64,000 nucleotides of DNA, taken from Ligustrum vulgare. Lineage: Eukaryota > Streptophyta > Magnoliopsida > Lamiales > Oleaceae. The DNA is taken from NCBI GenBank assembly GCA_963555705.1, contig OY743177.1, positions 57,494,096 through 57,558,095 of the forward strand. The letters are read 5' to 3'. Each line of letters opens with the position of its first letter. Position 1 is the first letter of the stretch. Under the pieces are notes generated by a model that was not told the origin of the DNA, did not search any database, and saw only the letters and a list, made by a program, of their open reading frames with translations. This document shows, piece by piece, positions 1-11,947 of the stretch. A program made the translations under genes and the position numbers.

Positions 1-2640
1 GAATAATAAGTGACAAACATTATCTCCAAGTATTAAATCATAATCACAAACATATAGGAGATAAATATGAATTCAAATACAAGTAATTATCAAGTAATTT
101 AATTAAACTTAATAAATTACTAAACAAAAATAGAAAATGCCAAAATATGTAGAAAAATAGGAAATGCCAACTTAAACAAGTTAACATGTATGATTATTTG
201 TGATACAAAAGATATCATATTTAATTAGATTAATGTTCGATCAGGAAAAATTTTCTGAAATCGGTGCCTTCAAATTTCTAGCTCAACAACCTAATCATTT
301 CTTTAACCAATCATCTCAAATTTTGTTACAACCTGATGAGACGTGTTCATCGATGTGATGGAACAAAAACAATAACAACATGCACTTATGATTTCTTTCC
401 ATCGTTTGACATAGTAAACATATGATAATAAAATGAGTTTAGAAACATAGTAAAATGAGTCGAGTTAAATAAAATATAATACATATTTATAGAATATTAA
501 CTTATGGTTGCGCACACCTCGTGACATTTTTATAAATTGTAAAAACTAAAATTTCACTTTAAAATTAAAATTAGAATGCAAGATAAAAAAAATATACAGA
601 AACAAGTGATCTTCCCAGGAAATTTGCACTTTAGAATTTCAACGTAAAAAATTAATACAATAAAAATTTAAATTGATTGGAAAACAAAACTTAATTAAAT
701 TTTCATACAATTAATATTTTAGAAAAACAAATTTACAAGCATCATATTTCAATAAGTTGCTTTCTGAACAAAGAAATGAATTTTCATAGCACTCTATTTT
801 TATGGGTTTGGTAAGAATATAATTAGCGTCAAATTAATATTTGACAAAGAAACTTAAAATTGGAATATGACTAATATTAGAATAATGTTTAATGTAGAAG
901 GTGAAAATGATTTTCTAATTTTTTTTATTTTTTGTATACAAGTAAAAAAAATAATTCAAGGAATAAACATTTTTTCTCATATTAGTTGAAGGATGTATAC
1001 GAAATTTAAATTATCTGAGAGTTATTAGTTTTATTTAAAATATTTTTAGTGGGAAATTGAAGAGTTTAGATTGTAAATGTATAAAAATATATATATATAT
1101 TTTTTTTTATCAACAATACGATTATAAAATAAAATAAAATGTTAAAAAATTGTACATTAAATAAAATTAACGGTAAATAAGATATTATTAAAATGTTTGA
1201 GGGTAAAATATTATAAAAAGTTCCTCCCAATAAGACCTTATAGAAGTAGTTTTTATTTTATTTTTTTATTTTATATGCACGTAAAGATTTTAATTCAAGA
1301 AGTACACATTTTTACTTTTTCTCATATTAATTGAAGGACGTATTAGAAATTATATGAAATTTATTGGTTTTATTTAAAAGATTTTTAGTGAGAAAGTGAA
1401 GATTTTAGATTGTAAATGTATGAAAGATATTTTTATTGACAATACCTTTGTTGTGATTTTAACTAATCCACTTCAATGTACCTAATTGGCCATGCAATTG
1501 TACTTTCTAATGCATCTTCAAGAAAAAAAAACTCACATGTAGGATGATATATTTAAGGATCAAAAATAATCACGCAATGTCCATTACCTTTTCATTTTAT
1601 TATATTTCATTTGTTAAACCTTCTGTAAACACAGTAAAAAATAAAATAAATGAAGTATTTTACCTTGATTTACAGCAATAACTTCTTCATTGGTTATAAT
1701 TTCAAATGTCTCTGCAGTCATGTTTCTTACATCACAACCAATCAAAATAGAAGCCTGAACATTCAACAAAACGCCAATTAATTCATGGAGGATCGAGAAG
1801 GTGAATGTTCTTTAACGTTGATTACTAGAATACTGCATTGTTAGACAATGGTTACGATGAAAGATTCACGTATTTAAGTGGTGGATGATTAGTTATTAAA
1901 AGGAAGACACAAAGAAAGTATAGTAATGTATTAACATCCATTTTCTGACTAACATCAGTCTCAATGAGATTTGCTACAACCTACATGCATACCTTCTTTT
2001 CATTCATAATTTATAATAGCAACTTAAGCTTTTTCTATATTCAATATTCTGGTTATTTTCCTAATAAATAAAGTCCTAGCTCCAACTATTGGTTGTACCC
2101 TGAATAAGATCCTGAAGCTGCTAACAGAAAGAAAATGATTCACAAAGCTAATAAGAAAATGTATAATTGTACTCATTAGTTCTTAAAACTAACAATGAAA
2201 TCGAAACTCGTTAATTTAAAGCACCTTCATCAAAGCCCAAATGCTAAAATGTGCTCAGTTTATAAGGAAACAAAAGCACAAGTACCTTCAGCAAGGGTAC
2301 TTCCACTGAAGCCAAGGTTCAAAGAAATGCTTTCTAAAGTTTCATTAACCACTCTGAACAAAAACAACACAAAAGGCATAAAAGTATTGTCTGTAGTTAA
2401 TCATGTGCGTTGTAGGTTAAGCTACAATTCCTAGAGAAACCATATTTGAAAACCTGCTAAAAGTTGAATCACAGTTCACAAATAAAAAATTTCACCAATT
2501 AATTCACAGAGATATCAACAAAAAATTCACCGAGACCTGACTATAATCAATCATCCATGACACCGATTTACCAAATATCAACAATAATTAGTAAATAACA
2601 AATATCAACAATAATAAGATATGAAGTCCGGAGAGTACCT
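1..2640. other. AT-rich intergenic DNA with a degenerate direct repeat
   Basis: No convincing gene is seen. The stretch is very AT-rich and its few ORFs are short and without recognisable domains. A diverged direct duplication is visible: about 961-1090 and about 1301-1428 share the order 'CTCATATTA.TTGAAGGA', then 'TTTTATTTAAAA', then 'TTTTTAGTG.GAAA.TGAAG', then 'TTTAGATTGTAAATGTAT'. The copies are about 340 bp apart and differ by many substitutions and indels, so this is an old repeat of unknown family. Confidence 0.6.
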
Positions 2641-2935
2641 GGGTCTGGGTTGGTGTCGATGGGCCTAATTTTTTAATATAATTGCAATTTTTTGGTTAAA
2701 AATCAGGAGGAGGCGCCAAGGAGTCGGAGGGTTGAGGTTCAATGCGTGTGATGTGTCTGCCACCGGTGGAGGACAGCGGCTATGTTGAAGTCCAAAAAAG
2801 TGGGCGGTGCTGAAGGTCGAAGAAGAAGACGGTGGTGCTGAGGGTAGAAGAAGGAGGCGGTGCTGAAGGTCCGGGTCGAAGAGAGGGGTGCCGCTGTGAA
2901 GGTCTCTTTGCGCGCGGGTCAATTTTTATCTTCAA
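2640..2935. other. GC-rich purine-biased segment with short degenerate repeats, beside the CACTA end
   Basis: This is a locally GC-rich island in AT-rich DNA. Three imperfect units containing 'GCGGTGCTGAAGGTC' or 'GTGGTGCTGAGGGTAG' follow each other between about 2800 and 2905. An 85-aa open frame on the minus strand is low-complexity (Ser/Pro/Leu-rich) and looks like a by-product of the repeat. It directly precedes the CACTA subterminal repeats, so it is probably interior sequence of that element. Function unknown. Confidence 0.4.
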
Positions 2936-2974
2936 TGTGGGTTAATTTTATCCGGCTTTCTACATTTTTTTACC

Positions 2975-3211
2975 TCTTTTTTTACGGCGTGCTATTTTAT
3001 ACGCCGTAAAATAGTATGTCAATTTTACGACGTGCGCTTGCATGCCGTAAATGTTCTTTTGTAATTTTTTAATGCATGCTTCTTTTGCACGCCGTAAAAG
3101 TCCTTTTGTTACGACACACTATTTTTGCACGCCGTAAATAATCTAAGTTTACGGCATGCCTTATATGTACGCCGTAAATGCATGCCGTAAAAAGTCACTT
3201 TTGCTGTAGTG
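2975..3211 (-). mobile_element. One terminus of a CACTA (En/Spm-type) transposon with subterminal repeats
   Basis: The right edge reads GTCACTTTTGCTGTAGTG (3194-3211). Its reverse complement starts CACTACAGCAAAAGTGAC, the terminal pattern of plant CACTA elements. Inward from it lie about eight copies, in both orientations, of a TTTACGGCGTGC / GCACGCCGTAAA motif (2982-3190, with variants such as GCATGCCGTAAA). In the En/Spm family such dense subterminal motifs are binding sites for the element's own transposase-accessory protein. I see no matching CACTACA end in the upstream 2.9 kb, so the element is truncated or its other end lies outside the window. Confidence 0.75.
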
Positions 3212-5800
3212 AATATGAAATTATTAAAAAGATGCAAGAGTAAAATAGTCAAAAACAAGTTTCTCCGTTAAGGGACTTTTAGAATGAGTATAGATATAGA
3301 TGAAGTGACAAATGCGAATTAGTTGGCATATATAAATTGTTACAGAAATTACTGATAATGAAATATTTATAAAATATTATAGCAATTATTTATTACATAA
3401 AGAAAAGACAATGTATATACATAATATTTAGTTGGCATATATTCAACATAAATAAGATATTTACTATGTAATAAATAAATATGATAGCAAAAAATTAACA
3501 AAATTTATAGCATTGACTATAATGTAAGTAAGTGATTATAGTAATTGTACGACAAAGAAAAGAATTATTAATAAGTAAATTTTGGAAATCATGAGTTGTA
3601 AGCAAAATTGTTTTTAAGAAGCGGGATTGGAATAATTTATTATAAATAGTTTAAATATACCTAGAAGGGTAAAAAAAGAGGGGGGAAAAAGGAAAGGAAA
3701 TGGAAGAAAATTGGGGGAAAAAAAAAGAACACTATATAACAAGGATTGGACTGACAAGTGAAGTAAAATTATTTAAGGTTGAAGAAATTGATCCTTGAAT
3801 TGATTTTACTCCCAGCACTGATGACAAGGTTGCTGCACTTGTTTTCTATTCTAATAGATTGGTTCAGACTAAATGGAGCTTTTGGGTAGTTGTAATAGCT
3901 AATACCTGTATTACTTGCATTTGTTAGAAGTTTGGGTCTATAAATAGATATAGATAGCTAGAAGAAATAGAAAGAAAAAAAAAAGTCTATACAAAGAAAT
4001 TGAAAGGAAGATTGAGAGTGCCTTTTCTCCGTTTACAATATCTTGATGTACTTTCTGTTGTTTGTGCAATGAAGAGAATTCTCCTCTGATGTATGGTGAT
4101 TGATTCAAAGCCATAGTTTGTAATGTCTTCTTGGTGAATTAGATAGATTGAGGAAACTAATTCCAATTTCTTGTTTTTTCCTTTCCATTCTTGAATCAGC
4201 TTCGTGTTCTTTATCATCTTTCTTTGCAAATCTGTCCATTTTCTGGTTCATCTTTTTCTCCAGCAACTGATGTTCTTGGCGAAAGATTTGGGAAGACAAA
4301 ATCACAACAAAGATAGTGTGCTTACCTGATTTTTTAGGACTTGTATGACTGTTCTAAAAATGCTAGCTATAGTGTTTTTATTTACTACAGTTTCTTGTTT
4401 TGTTTTTGGAAAGACCCTGTATAAACAATAAATGTAGATTGTTTAGTGTAAATAATGTAAAATTTAAAGTAAAATGTATCTAAAAGAGAACAATAATGAA
4501 CATTTTTGCTTGAATATAACTATATAGTCTTGTTACAATAATGGAAAGAAAAGAAATTAGAATTTTAATGTTGGAGATTGTCTGATAGTTTAATGCACAG
4601 TGATTACTTATCTTTTTAGGCCGCTGAAGTGGTTTAAAGGTTTGTTTCCATGTAATGTAATTCAGAGGCGGACTGAAGACTTTTGTTCAATGTAGGCTGA
4701 GGAAATTAGGTATAAACCCACTTTGTTAACATGATTTTTGATATTTGACTACTATAATAATAATTTAATTTGATATATGTCACTTGAAGGTAAACAATTC
4801 GGTAAAATACCAACCAATTTAATTAAAAAAAATCAAATTTAACTATACAAATTTCAATCCTATTCCTAATATAAGTAATCTAATTAATTAGCCCTAAATC
4901 TAATGCTACTATGCGTTCTCAAAGACCATTGCAAAACTAATCAAAGTCTACGCCTTCCTCCACCACCACCTCCAATCCTACCTCCGTTGCTGTGGCCACT
5001 GCTTCCGCCACTACTAACAAGCACCACCTCCTCCAAGAATTGCCCACGTTAAATTTTATCGTGTGAATCTGTTGATACAATCTCAGTGTCCACGGCTAAG
5101 ACTCTTCTCCCATATGGGCTCCTAAGAACTGATATTCTTGAACCCTAGGTAGACAGATTTCTCGAAAAACTTTAAAATCCTCTCTGAAAATTCTTACCAT
5201 TGTCTGTCTGCACCGGATAGCCTTTGGGTCTGCCCCCGATGTAGTTGATTGTTCTATTGTTAATAATGAATGATGCTGCTTTTGAGTTCAAATTTTTGGA
5301 TGTTTATTTAACTATATATTCAAAAGAAATCAAAACTTCATTGCTATATGTTATTAGAATATCTAATGTGATATAATATTCATATACTACCTGTCTATTT
5401 AGTACAGTCACATAAACTTGCAGATGTAAAGCTGCAATAACTTTATTCAATGCAATTTGTCATCTTATTATGGGAATAGAACTTTCTAAATAGTAAATAT
5501 AATGTTGTTGATATAATTTCCTTCTTCTTCTTCTTTTGAAAGGAGATATAAAAAAAATTTTAGCTATAGAGAAAACAAAGAAAATAATATATATAGAAAT
5601 GGGCATTGGGATCAAAAGAATCTAATACGTCTATTGTTATTATGTGTATGGGTAAAGTTGGTGGTTGATGGGCATTTAATGTCTTTTTTTTGTCCTTTTT
5701 CTTTTGTTGGTTGAAAAATTCTATATATATAAAGCTGTGTAGTTAAATTTGCATGTATATGGTTATAGAGAAACAAATTAGAAAAAAATTGAACCATACA
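3212..5800. other. AT-rich intergenic DNA, possible old LTR near 3740-4200
   Basis: No convincing gene. A segment around 3740-4200 has LTR-like features: a TATA box (TCTATAAATAG, about 3940-3950) followed by a pyrimidine-rich stretch and 'GAGAATTCTCC'. I found no paired copy, primer site or target duplication, so this is tentative. At 4663-4672 the string CAGAGGCGGA resembles a hAT-type terminus, but no partner end was found. Short minus-strand ORFs at 3987-4305 have no recognisable domain. Confidence 0.4.
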
Positions 5801-5893
5801 TGTAACAACTCGAAAATTTTGCACGTCAGTTTTTATTTATCTAGAAAATTAGACTCAATTATTTTATTTGAAAGTGGCCAATTCTATGAAATG
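5801..5893 (+). repeat. Possible left edge of an old retroelement LTR, interrupted by the Athila composite
   Basis: The sequence starts TGTAACAACTCGAAAATTTT, which resembles the start of many plant Ty3/gypsy (Tekay/Del-like) LTRs. The Athila composite is inserted about 98 bp in, and the interrupted repeat would resume at 25472. I cannot define the right end of this old LTR, so the call is an inference from the first bases only. Confidence 0.3.
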
Positions 5894-5898
5894 GTAAC
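5894..5898. repeat. Left target-site duplication GTAAC of the Athila composite
   Basis: GTAAC lies directly before the first LTR (TAATAAGTAC, the TG start mutated to TA). The same five bases follow the third LTR at 25472-25476. A 5-bp duplication is usual for Ty3/gypsy integrase. Confidence 0.9.
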
Positions 5899-7489
5899 TA
5901 ATAAGTACGATTTTTGTACTTATCTTGACTTTAAATTTAGACAATTATGAGTGTTTTAGGATATAATATTGCTAATTATGTATTTATTTTGTTTGTTTTA
6001 GGAAAAATCCAAATTTGGACGCGTTTGGAGGCAAAGCGGATAAAAAGGAACTAAAACCATACAAAATGGACTCAATTGGTTCAAATAAAAACTCTAGTGA
6101 CCAATTTTCTTTCCTTATTATTATAATGTGCATTTGTGGTCCTAAATCCATAAAAAAAGGACTAGACCTAATTGATTTAGAATGGCTCGGCTGGGAATTA
6201 TTATTTAAGTGGGAGTGTGGTGGTTTGGAAGAGGAGGAGAGTTATTGTAGGGTTAAAAGAGGAGCTGATCGGGGAGTAAAAAAAGAGGGGGGCTAGTCAT
6301 ATACATTGGAAGGAGGCTGGGAGTAATTGGAGGAGATACATATATACATTAAGAGAGGTCTCAGCTGGGTTAGTTTTTGGAATTGAGGAGAATTGCAATA
6401 GTGGGGAATTAAGGATCCGGCTGGTGCAATTGGGAAAGAGAAGGGCTGATTAGATACATATATATACATTATGAATTAGAGACTTCTTGGTGGTCGGCAG
6501 GTGGTGAGCAAACAGTAGACAATTTTAGAGAGTGGCGGCTTGAAATATATTGGTGGAATTGAGGGCTGCATTGCTGGGAATTAATAAAAGAGAACACGGC
6601 CAGATTGAGGAGCTTTCGACTGGGAGCACAAGAATTAACATTGAAGAAGGACTCGACTGATTTAGGAAAAATTGGAGGAAGCAGACTTGGTTTAAATTGA
6701 GCAAAATTCAAGTTCCTTTTGTGCAATCAATCGGGTGATGTTTTTTTCAATTCTTTGTGGTTAATTTACTTATGAAGATGTTAGGCTAATCTCTTTTGTG
6801 TATTGGATGAAGATGAAACTTGTTATTAATTTATTGTGATTCGATAACTAGTAGTTTAATAATTTCTCGTGTTGTCGTGATTGATCTTGCATGCTTTATT
6901 ATTATCATTTGATTGATTGGCCACCAATTAAATATATTGTTACTTGTTGTAGTCTTGGAAAAGTCACAATAAGTTGGAACATTGCATGATCAACACATGA
7001 ACACTATATGTTAGGAATAACACCGTGACATGTGCAATCTAATTGATAATTGTGTGATTTAATGCGTTCTAAACATTCGTATTCGGACTAGGAATAGATT
7101 CGTTTCATGTTTGTGATAGATTTAATTTTTCTTGGAAAAGAAAATTAATTGTATGTGAATTATCGATTGTCAAAAAACGCATGAATGATTTAAACTACGA
7201 ATTGTTGAATTGAGATAGGTGATAACAAGTGGAACCGGATTCCAATACATGCTCTCCATTCATATTTTACTCCCAAACATTTGTTTTTATTTAAGTTTTA
7301 TTTATTGCAATTTTTTAGAATAGATAGACAAACAAAATCATCTTTTTATTTTAATTGTTTTCATTAATTGAGTCGACGATAAACTAGTAATTAGGACTAA
7401 ACATTATTCCTCGTGGGAACGATACTCTCAACTCATCACAATTATTACTTGTCAACGATCCCGTGCACTTGCGGGAGTCGAACCGAACA
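5899..7489 (+). repeat. LTR 1 (5' LTR) of the Athila composite
   Basis: 1591 bp, ending ...CGAACA. It differs from LTR 2 only at 5900, 5910, 5948, 6008, 6049, 6079 and 6080 by my reading, all within the first 182 bp. The first base pair change (TG to TA) alters the conserved terminus. Near its start ATAAGTAC (5901-5908) and GTACTTAT form a hairpin that is one pair shorter than in LTRs 2 and 3. Confidence 0.93.
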
Positions 7490-7495
7490 AGTTTT

Positions 7496-7513
7496 TGGCG
7501 CCGTTGCCGGGGA
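7496..7513 (+). promoter_or_regulatory. Primer binding site, tRNA-Asp type (copy 1)
   Basis: TGGCGCCGTTGCCGGGGA lies 6 nt after the LTR end. It is complementary to the 3' end of plant tRNA-Asp including CCA, as recalled from the known tRNA sequence. This is the usual primer of Athila-group elements and primes minus-strand DNA synthesis. Confidence 0.88.
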
Positions 7514-7666
7514 ATAACGGATTTAGTATAATTACTAGTTTACCTTTAATTCAATTAAATTTTGATTTTTAGTTTTTAGTTTTCATTATTTTTATTTTTA
7601 TTGTTACTTTGTTTTGGTTATTCATAATTCCTTATTTTTCTCTTCACATTGGTCATTGAATAGTAT

Positions 7667-10600
7667 ATGCTAGGTTTTAACGAGCCTGAACTATTGCCAA
7701 TAGATCCTGAAATAGAGAGAACCTTTAGACAATGTAGAAAAGAACAAAGAGAAAACAGGGATATGGCAAATAATCAAAATCAATTGCCACTTGCTCCTCA
7801 TGAGCAAGAAGTGCAAATTCAACCAGGAGCAGTTCACGATAATGCTCAAGCGCTGGTTGGGGATTATGTAAATCCTGCGCTCGCTCCTGTACAACAAACT
7901 ATTGTTTATCCACCATTCGGGTAGGCAAATTACCACCTTAGACCTGATGTCATAAACTTATTTCAAAATCATCAAGACGTCAAGTTCTTTGGTAAGGCGA
8001 CTGAAAATCCGCATGAGCAAATTCAAGCTTTTTTAATGCTATGCGATGTAATCAGTCACGAAGGGATGTCAGCAGACGCTCTTCGAATGCGTTTGTTTCC
8101 CCATACTTTAAAAGATAATGCTAGGGAATGGCTACGCTCATTAGCTCCTGGAAGCATTGTATCTTGGAATGATATGGTGCAAAAATTCACCATGAAATTT
8201 TTCCCTCCATCTCGAGTTCTCCAAATCAGAAACGAAGTTCACACTTTCAAACAACGAGACCTTGAGAGTTACCCTGAGGCATGGACGAGATTCAAGGACT
8301 ATTTTAGAAAGTGTCCAAATTTGGACATACCAAAAAATGCTCAGGTTTACATCTTTTATTTAGGATTGCATCCTGAATACCGCAATATGCTTGATGCTTC
8401 GGCAGGGGGATCAGTAATGAGATTAGATATTGACCGAGCACATGAACTATATGAGAGAATTGCGGAGAACCAGGCGATGTGGCCTACTGAAAGGGAAATT
8501 CCAAGAAAAGTATCTGGTGTCCACAATGTCGATGCAGTTACGCAATTGGCAGCCCAAATGGAAGTGATTTCAAAAAAGCTGGACAATTTACCTCGACCTG
8601 TGAACATGGTGCAACAACCAACACCAATTTGCGAAGGATGCGGGGCAGATCATGTTACAGCTAGCTGTCGTTTAGCCTCAACACATGGAATGCAATGTGA
8701 GAATGTCAACTATGCCCAGAATTTTCAGAAGTATCAAAATAACCCCTATTCCAATACCTATAATCCAGGGTGGAGAAATCATCCAAATTTCTCTTGGTCT
8801 AACAATCAAAGTCAAAGTCATGAAGGAAATTTTCAAACAAAACCACCCGGTTTTCAACCTCAACAACAACAGCAACCAAAGAAGCCATCGTTGGAAGACA
8901 TGTTCGCACAGTACATGGCAAAGACTGAACAAGTTTTTCAAAACCAACAGGCAGCTATAAAAAAATTGGAAAATCAAATGGGACAGATGGCTGTAGCATT
9001 AACAAGAACAAATCAAGGAACTCTACCAAGCAACACAGAGAAAAATCCTAAGGAACATGTACAAGCTATTACCACTAGAAGTGGTATACAACTACCTGAA
9101 ATAACTGTTAAGAGACCACCAATTGCCACAGAGAAGGTACCTAATACTGAAAAGGAACAAGTGGACCAATTCGACGACTCAATAAAAGGAAATCAAGAAG
9201 AAGCTTCAGAAGCTCCACAAGTTAAAGCAACTGTTCCTGTAAAGGCATATGTACCTCCTATTCCATTCCCACAAAGGTTGCAAAGACACAAGCTTGATAA
9301 ACAATTTGCAAAATTTTCGGAGGTGTTCAAGAAATTGCACATCAACATACCATTTGCAGATGCCTTGGCACAAATGCCCAGCTATGCTAAGTTTATGAAG
9401 GACATATTGTCAAACAAGAGAAGGCTGGAGGAGAATGAAACTGTAATGTTGACTGAGGATTGTAGTGCTAGACTATTACACAAGTTACCACCAAAATTGA
9501 AAGACCCTGGGAGTTTCATTATTCCCTGCAATATTGGTAACAAGTCTGTGGATGATGCACTTTGTGATTTAGGCGCAAGCATTAATTTGATGCCATTGTC
9601 TCTTTTCAAGAAGCTTGGTTTGGGGGAAGCAAAAGCCACTACTATCACCCTACAGCTAGCTGACAGGTCAATCAAACACCCTAGGGGGATAGTGGAAGAT
9701 ATTCTGGTAAAGGTTGATAAATTCATTTTTCCAGCAGATTTTGTAATCTTGGACATGGAAGAAGACAGAGACGTCCCGCTCATTTTGGGACGTCCATTTT
9801 TAGCCACTGGTAGAGCATTGATTGATGTGCAGAAGGGACAATTGATTTTTAGAATCAATGATGAAGAATTAAAAATCAATGTTTTCAACGCAATCAAATT
9901 TGGAGATGAAGTTGAATCCTGCTATCAAATTGATGCAATAGACAAAGTCGTGACAAAGGAGTTCATGCTTGATCACCATCAAGATCCGCTTGAGGCTTGT
10001 ATGATGTACTCTGGAAAACGTCCATGTCCCTCTGAAAAAGTGGAGAAATGCATTCGAGATTTGGAAGCAATTCCCCCATGCATAAAGCAACCCATGTTGG
10101 ACCTGAGTGAAGGTTCTGAGAAATCTCTACCATCTATTCAAAAAGCTCCAACACTTGAGTTAAAACAACTTCCACCTCATCTGCGATATGCATACCTAGG
10201 AGAGAAGAACACACTTCCAGTTATCATATCTAACTCTCTTTCCAAGAATGAAGAAGATCAATTGCTTAGAGTTCTTCGAGATCACAAAACTGCAATTGGA
10301 TGGAAAATTTCTGACATAAAAGGAATTAGTCCTTCCCTTTGCATGCACAAGATTCTAATGGAAGATGAGTTCAAACCATCAATTGAACGACAACGCAGAT
10401 TGAACCCAAACATGCAGGAGGTTGTGAAAGCAGAAGTGCTGAAATTGTTGGATGCAGGAATGATATATCCTATATCTGATAGCCATTGGGTAAGTCCTGT
10501 GCATGTAGTTCCCAAAAAGGGAGGAATTACAGTGGTCCCAAATGAAAATAATGAGCTCATTCCAACACGCACAGTAACAGGTTGGCGAGTTTGCATTGAC

Positions 10601-10750
10601 TATCGCAAGCTCAATAATACCACTAGGAAGGATTATTTTCCCCTTCTTTTCATTGATCAAATGCTGGAAAGACTTGTAGGGCATTCACATTATTGTTTCC
10701 TGGATGGGTATTCGGGATATAATCAGATTCCCATAGCACCAGAGGATTAG
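7667..10750 (+). pseudogene. Athila gag - protease - N-terminal reverse transcriptase, copy 1 (stop-broken)
   Basis: One frame runs from ATG 7667 through a TAG at 7922, then open to a TAG at 10748. The ORF from Met 8036 has 904 codons. Gag comes first: a retrotransposon gag domain (about residues 15-125 of the 904), then a Cys/His knuckle C-x2-C-x3-H-x4-C starting at residue 199, then a Gln/Pro-rich and Lys-rich linker. The aspartic protease has its catalytic Asp-Leu-Gly-Ala at residue 511. RT fingers/palm start near residue 770 and include the WRVCIDYRKLN and FLDGYSGYNQI blocks. Sequence continues smoothly in the same frame across both stops, so each stop replaces a single codon, consistent with CAG to TAG. 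The intact parent would have made a Gag-Pol polyprotein for virus-like particles. Confidence 0.9.
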
Positions 10751-11374
10751 GAGAAAACTACTTTCACTTGTCCTTATGGGACTTTTGCATACAGAAGAAT
10801 GCCTTTTGGACTATGTAATGCTCTAGCTACTTTTCAGAGATGTATGACGTCCATCTTCTTTGATATGGTGGGTAAGCTCATTGAGGTATTCATGGATGAT
10901 TTCTCAGTATTTGGGTCTTCATTCAATGAATGTTTAAGTCACTTAAATACAGTGATGCAGAGGTGTGAAGAGACTAACCTAGTGCTCAACTAGGAGAAAT
11001 GTCACTTTATGGTTCAGGAAGGAATTTTTTTAGGACACTTAATTTCAGCAAGAGGAATTGAGGTGGACAAGGCCAAGATACAAGTTATAGAGAAGTTACC
11101 TCCACCTAGTACCGTAAAAGGGATCAGAAGTTTCTTGGGACACGCTGGTTTCTATCGGCGTTTCATCAAAGATTTTTCAAAAATAACCAGACCTCTTTGC
11201 ACACTGTTGGAAAAGGATGTCCTTTTTAACTTTTCTGAGGAGTGTTTGAATGCATTTAACACTTTAAAAGAAAAATTGGTCAAGACTCCAGTGTTATCTT
11301 CACCTGATTGGGGTTATCCATTCGAATTAATGTGTGATGCTAGTGACTATGCAATTGGAGCAGTTTTGGGGTAA
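10751..11374 (+). pseudogene. Athila reverse transcriptase palm/thumb and start of RNase H, copy 1
   Basis: This continues the upstream frame without shift. It includes the RT motif MPFGLCNA (from 10799) and the catalytic box Phe-Met-Asp-Asp at about 10889-10900, where most families have Tyr-x-Asp-Asp. An in-frame TAG at 10991-10993 replaces what is probably a Trp codon, and a TAA at 11372-11374 probably replaces Gln. Between these stops lies the RT connection region (GIFLGHLISARGIEVD..., then FLGHAGFYRRFI). The segment ends in the RNase H start, with the Asp of 'CDASDYAIGAVLG'. All three losses are C-to-T or G-to-A type changes. Confidence 0.88.
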
Positions 11375-11947
11375 CGAAAGAACAAAATCTTACATGTGAT
11401 TTATTATGCCAGCAGGACTCTAGATGAAGCTCAGTTAAATTATGCCACCACAGAAAAAGAGCTTTTGGCAGTCGTGTTCGCCTTTGATAAATTCAGATCT
11501 TATTTGATTGGATCAAAGGTGATAGTATACACTGACCATTCAGCACTGAAGTACCTGTTTGAAAAGAAGGATGCAAAACCAAGACTTATCAGATGGATAC
11601 TTCTATTGCAGGAATTCAATTTGGAAATTAGGGATAAAAAAGGTTGTGAGAACTTGGTAGCTGATCATTTATCTCGCATGGAGCAGCAAGAAGAAGATCC
11701 TCCAGGTGAAATCAATGAGATATTCCCAGATGAAACTCTTTTGAAAATCGAGATAACACCTTGGTATGCTGATTATGTAAATTATTTGGCAAGTGCTGTG
11801 ATTCCCCCAGAGTATTCAAGTCAACAGAAGAAGAGATTTTCAGTGATCTTAAGCATTACTTTTGGGATGATCCATTCCTCTATAGAAGAGGCCCAGATCA
11901 AATCATACGTCGTTGCGTGCCAGAAGAAGAACAGGAACAGATTCTAG
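11375..11947 (+). pseudogene. Athila RNase H, copy 1, ending in a frameshift
   Basis: Same frame as the RT. It carries the RNase H blocks [23 protein letters not shown] (with Glu), '[13 protein letters not shown]' (catalytic Asp) and 'VADHLSR'. Near 11838 the frame shifts: the downstream homologous protein (tcagtgatcttaagcat onward, reading [17 protein letters not shown]) continues in the next frame, while the original frame runs on with nonsense to the stop at 11945-11947. The same shift is in copy 2. Confidence 0.85.

Noticed and set aside
6015..6296. 93-codon ORF in LTR 1 (and its copy in LTR 2 at 15002-15283)
   Set aside because: No recognisable domain; broken in LTR 3 by a 1-base difference in the A run; lies in the LTR, so best seen as chance.
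6469..6726. 85-codon minus-strand ORF in all three LTRs
   Set aside because: It is kept only because the LTRs are nearly identical; no domain and no independent sign of selection.
9382..9897. 171-codon minus-strand ORF opposite the protease (also 18369-18884)
   Set aside because: A shadow of the gag-protease frame on the other strand.
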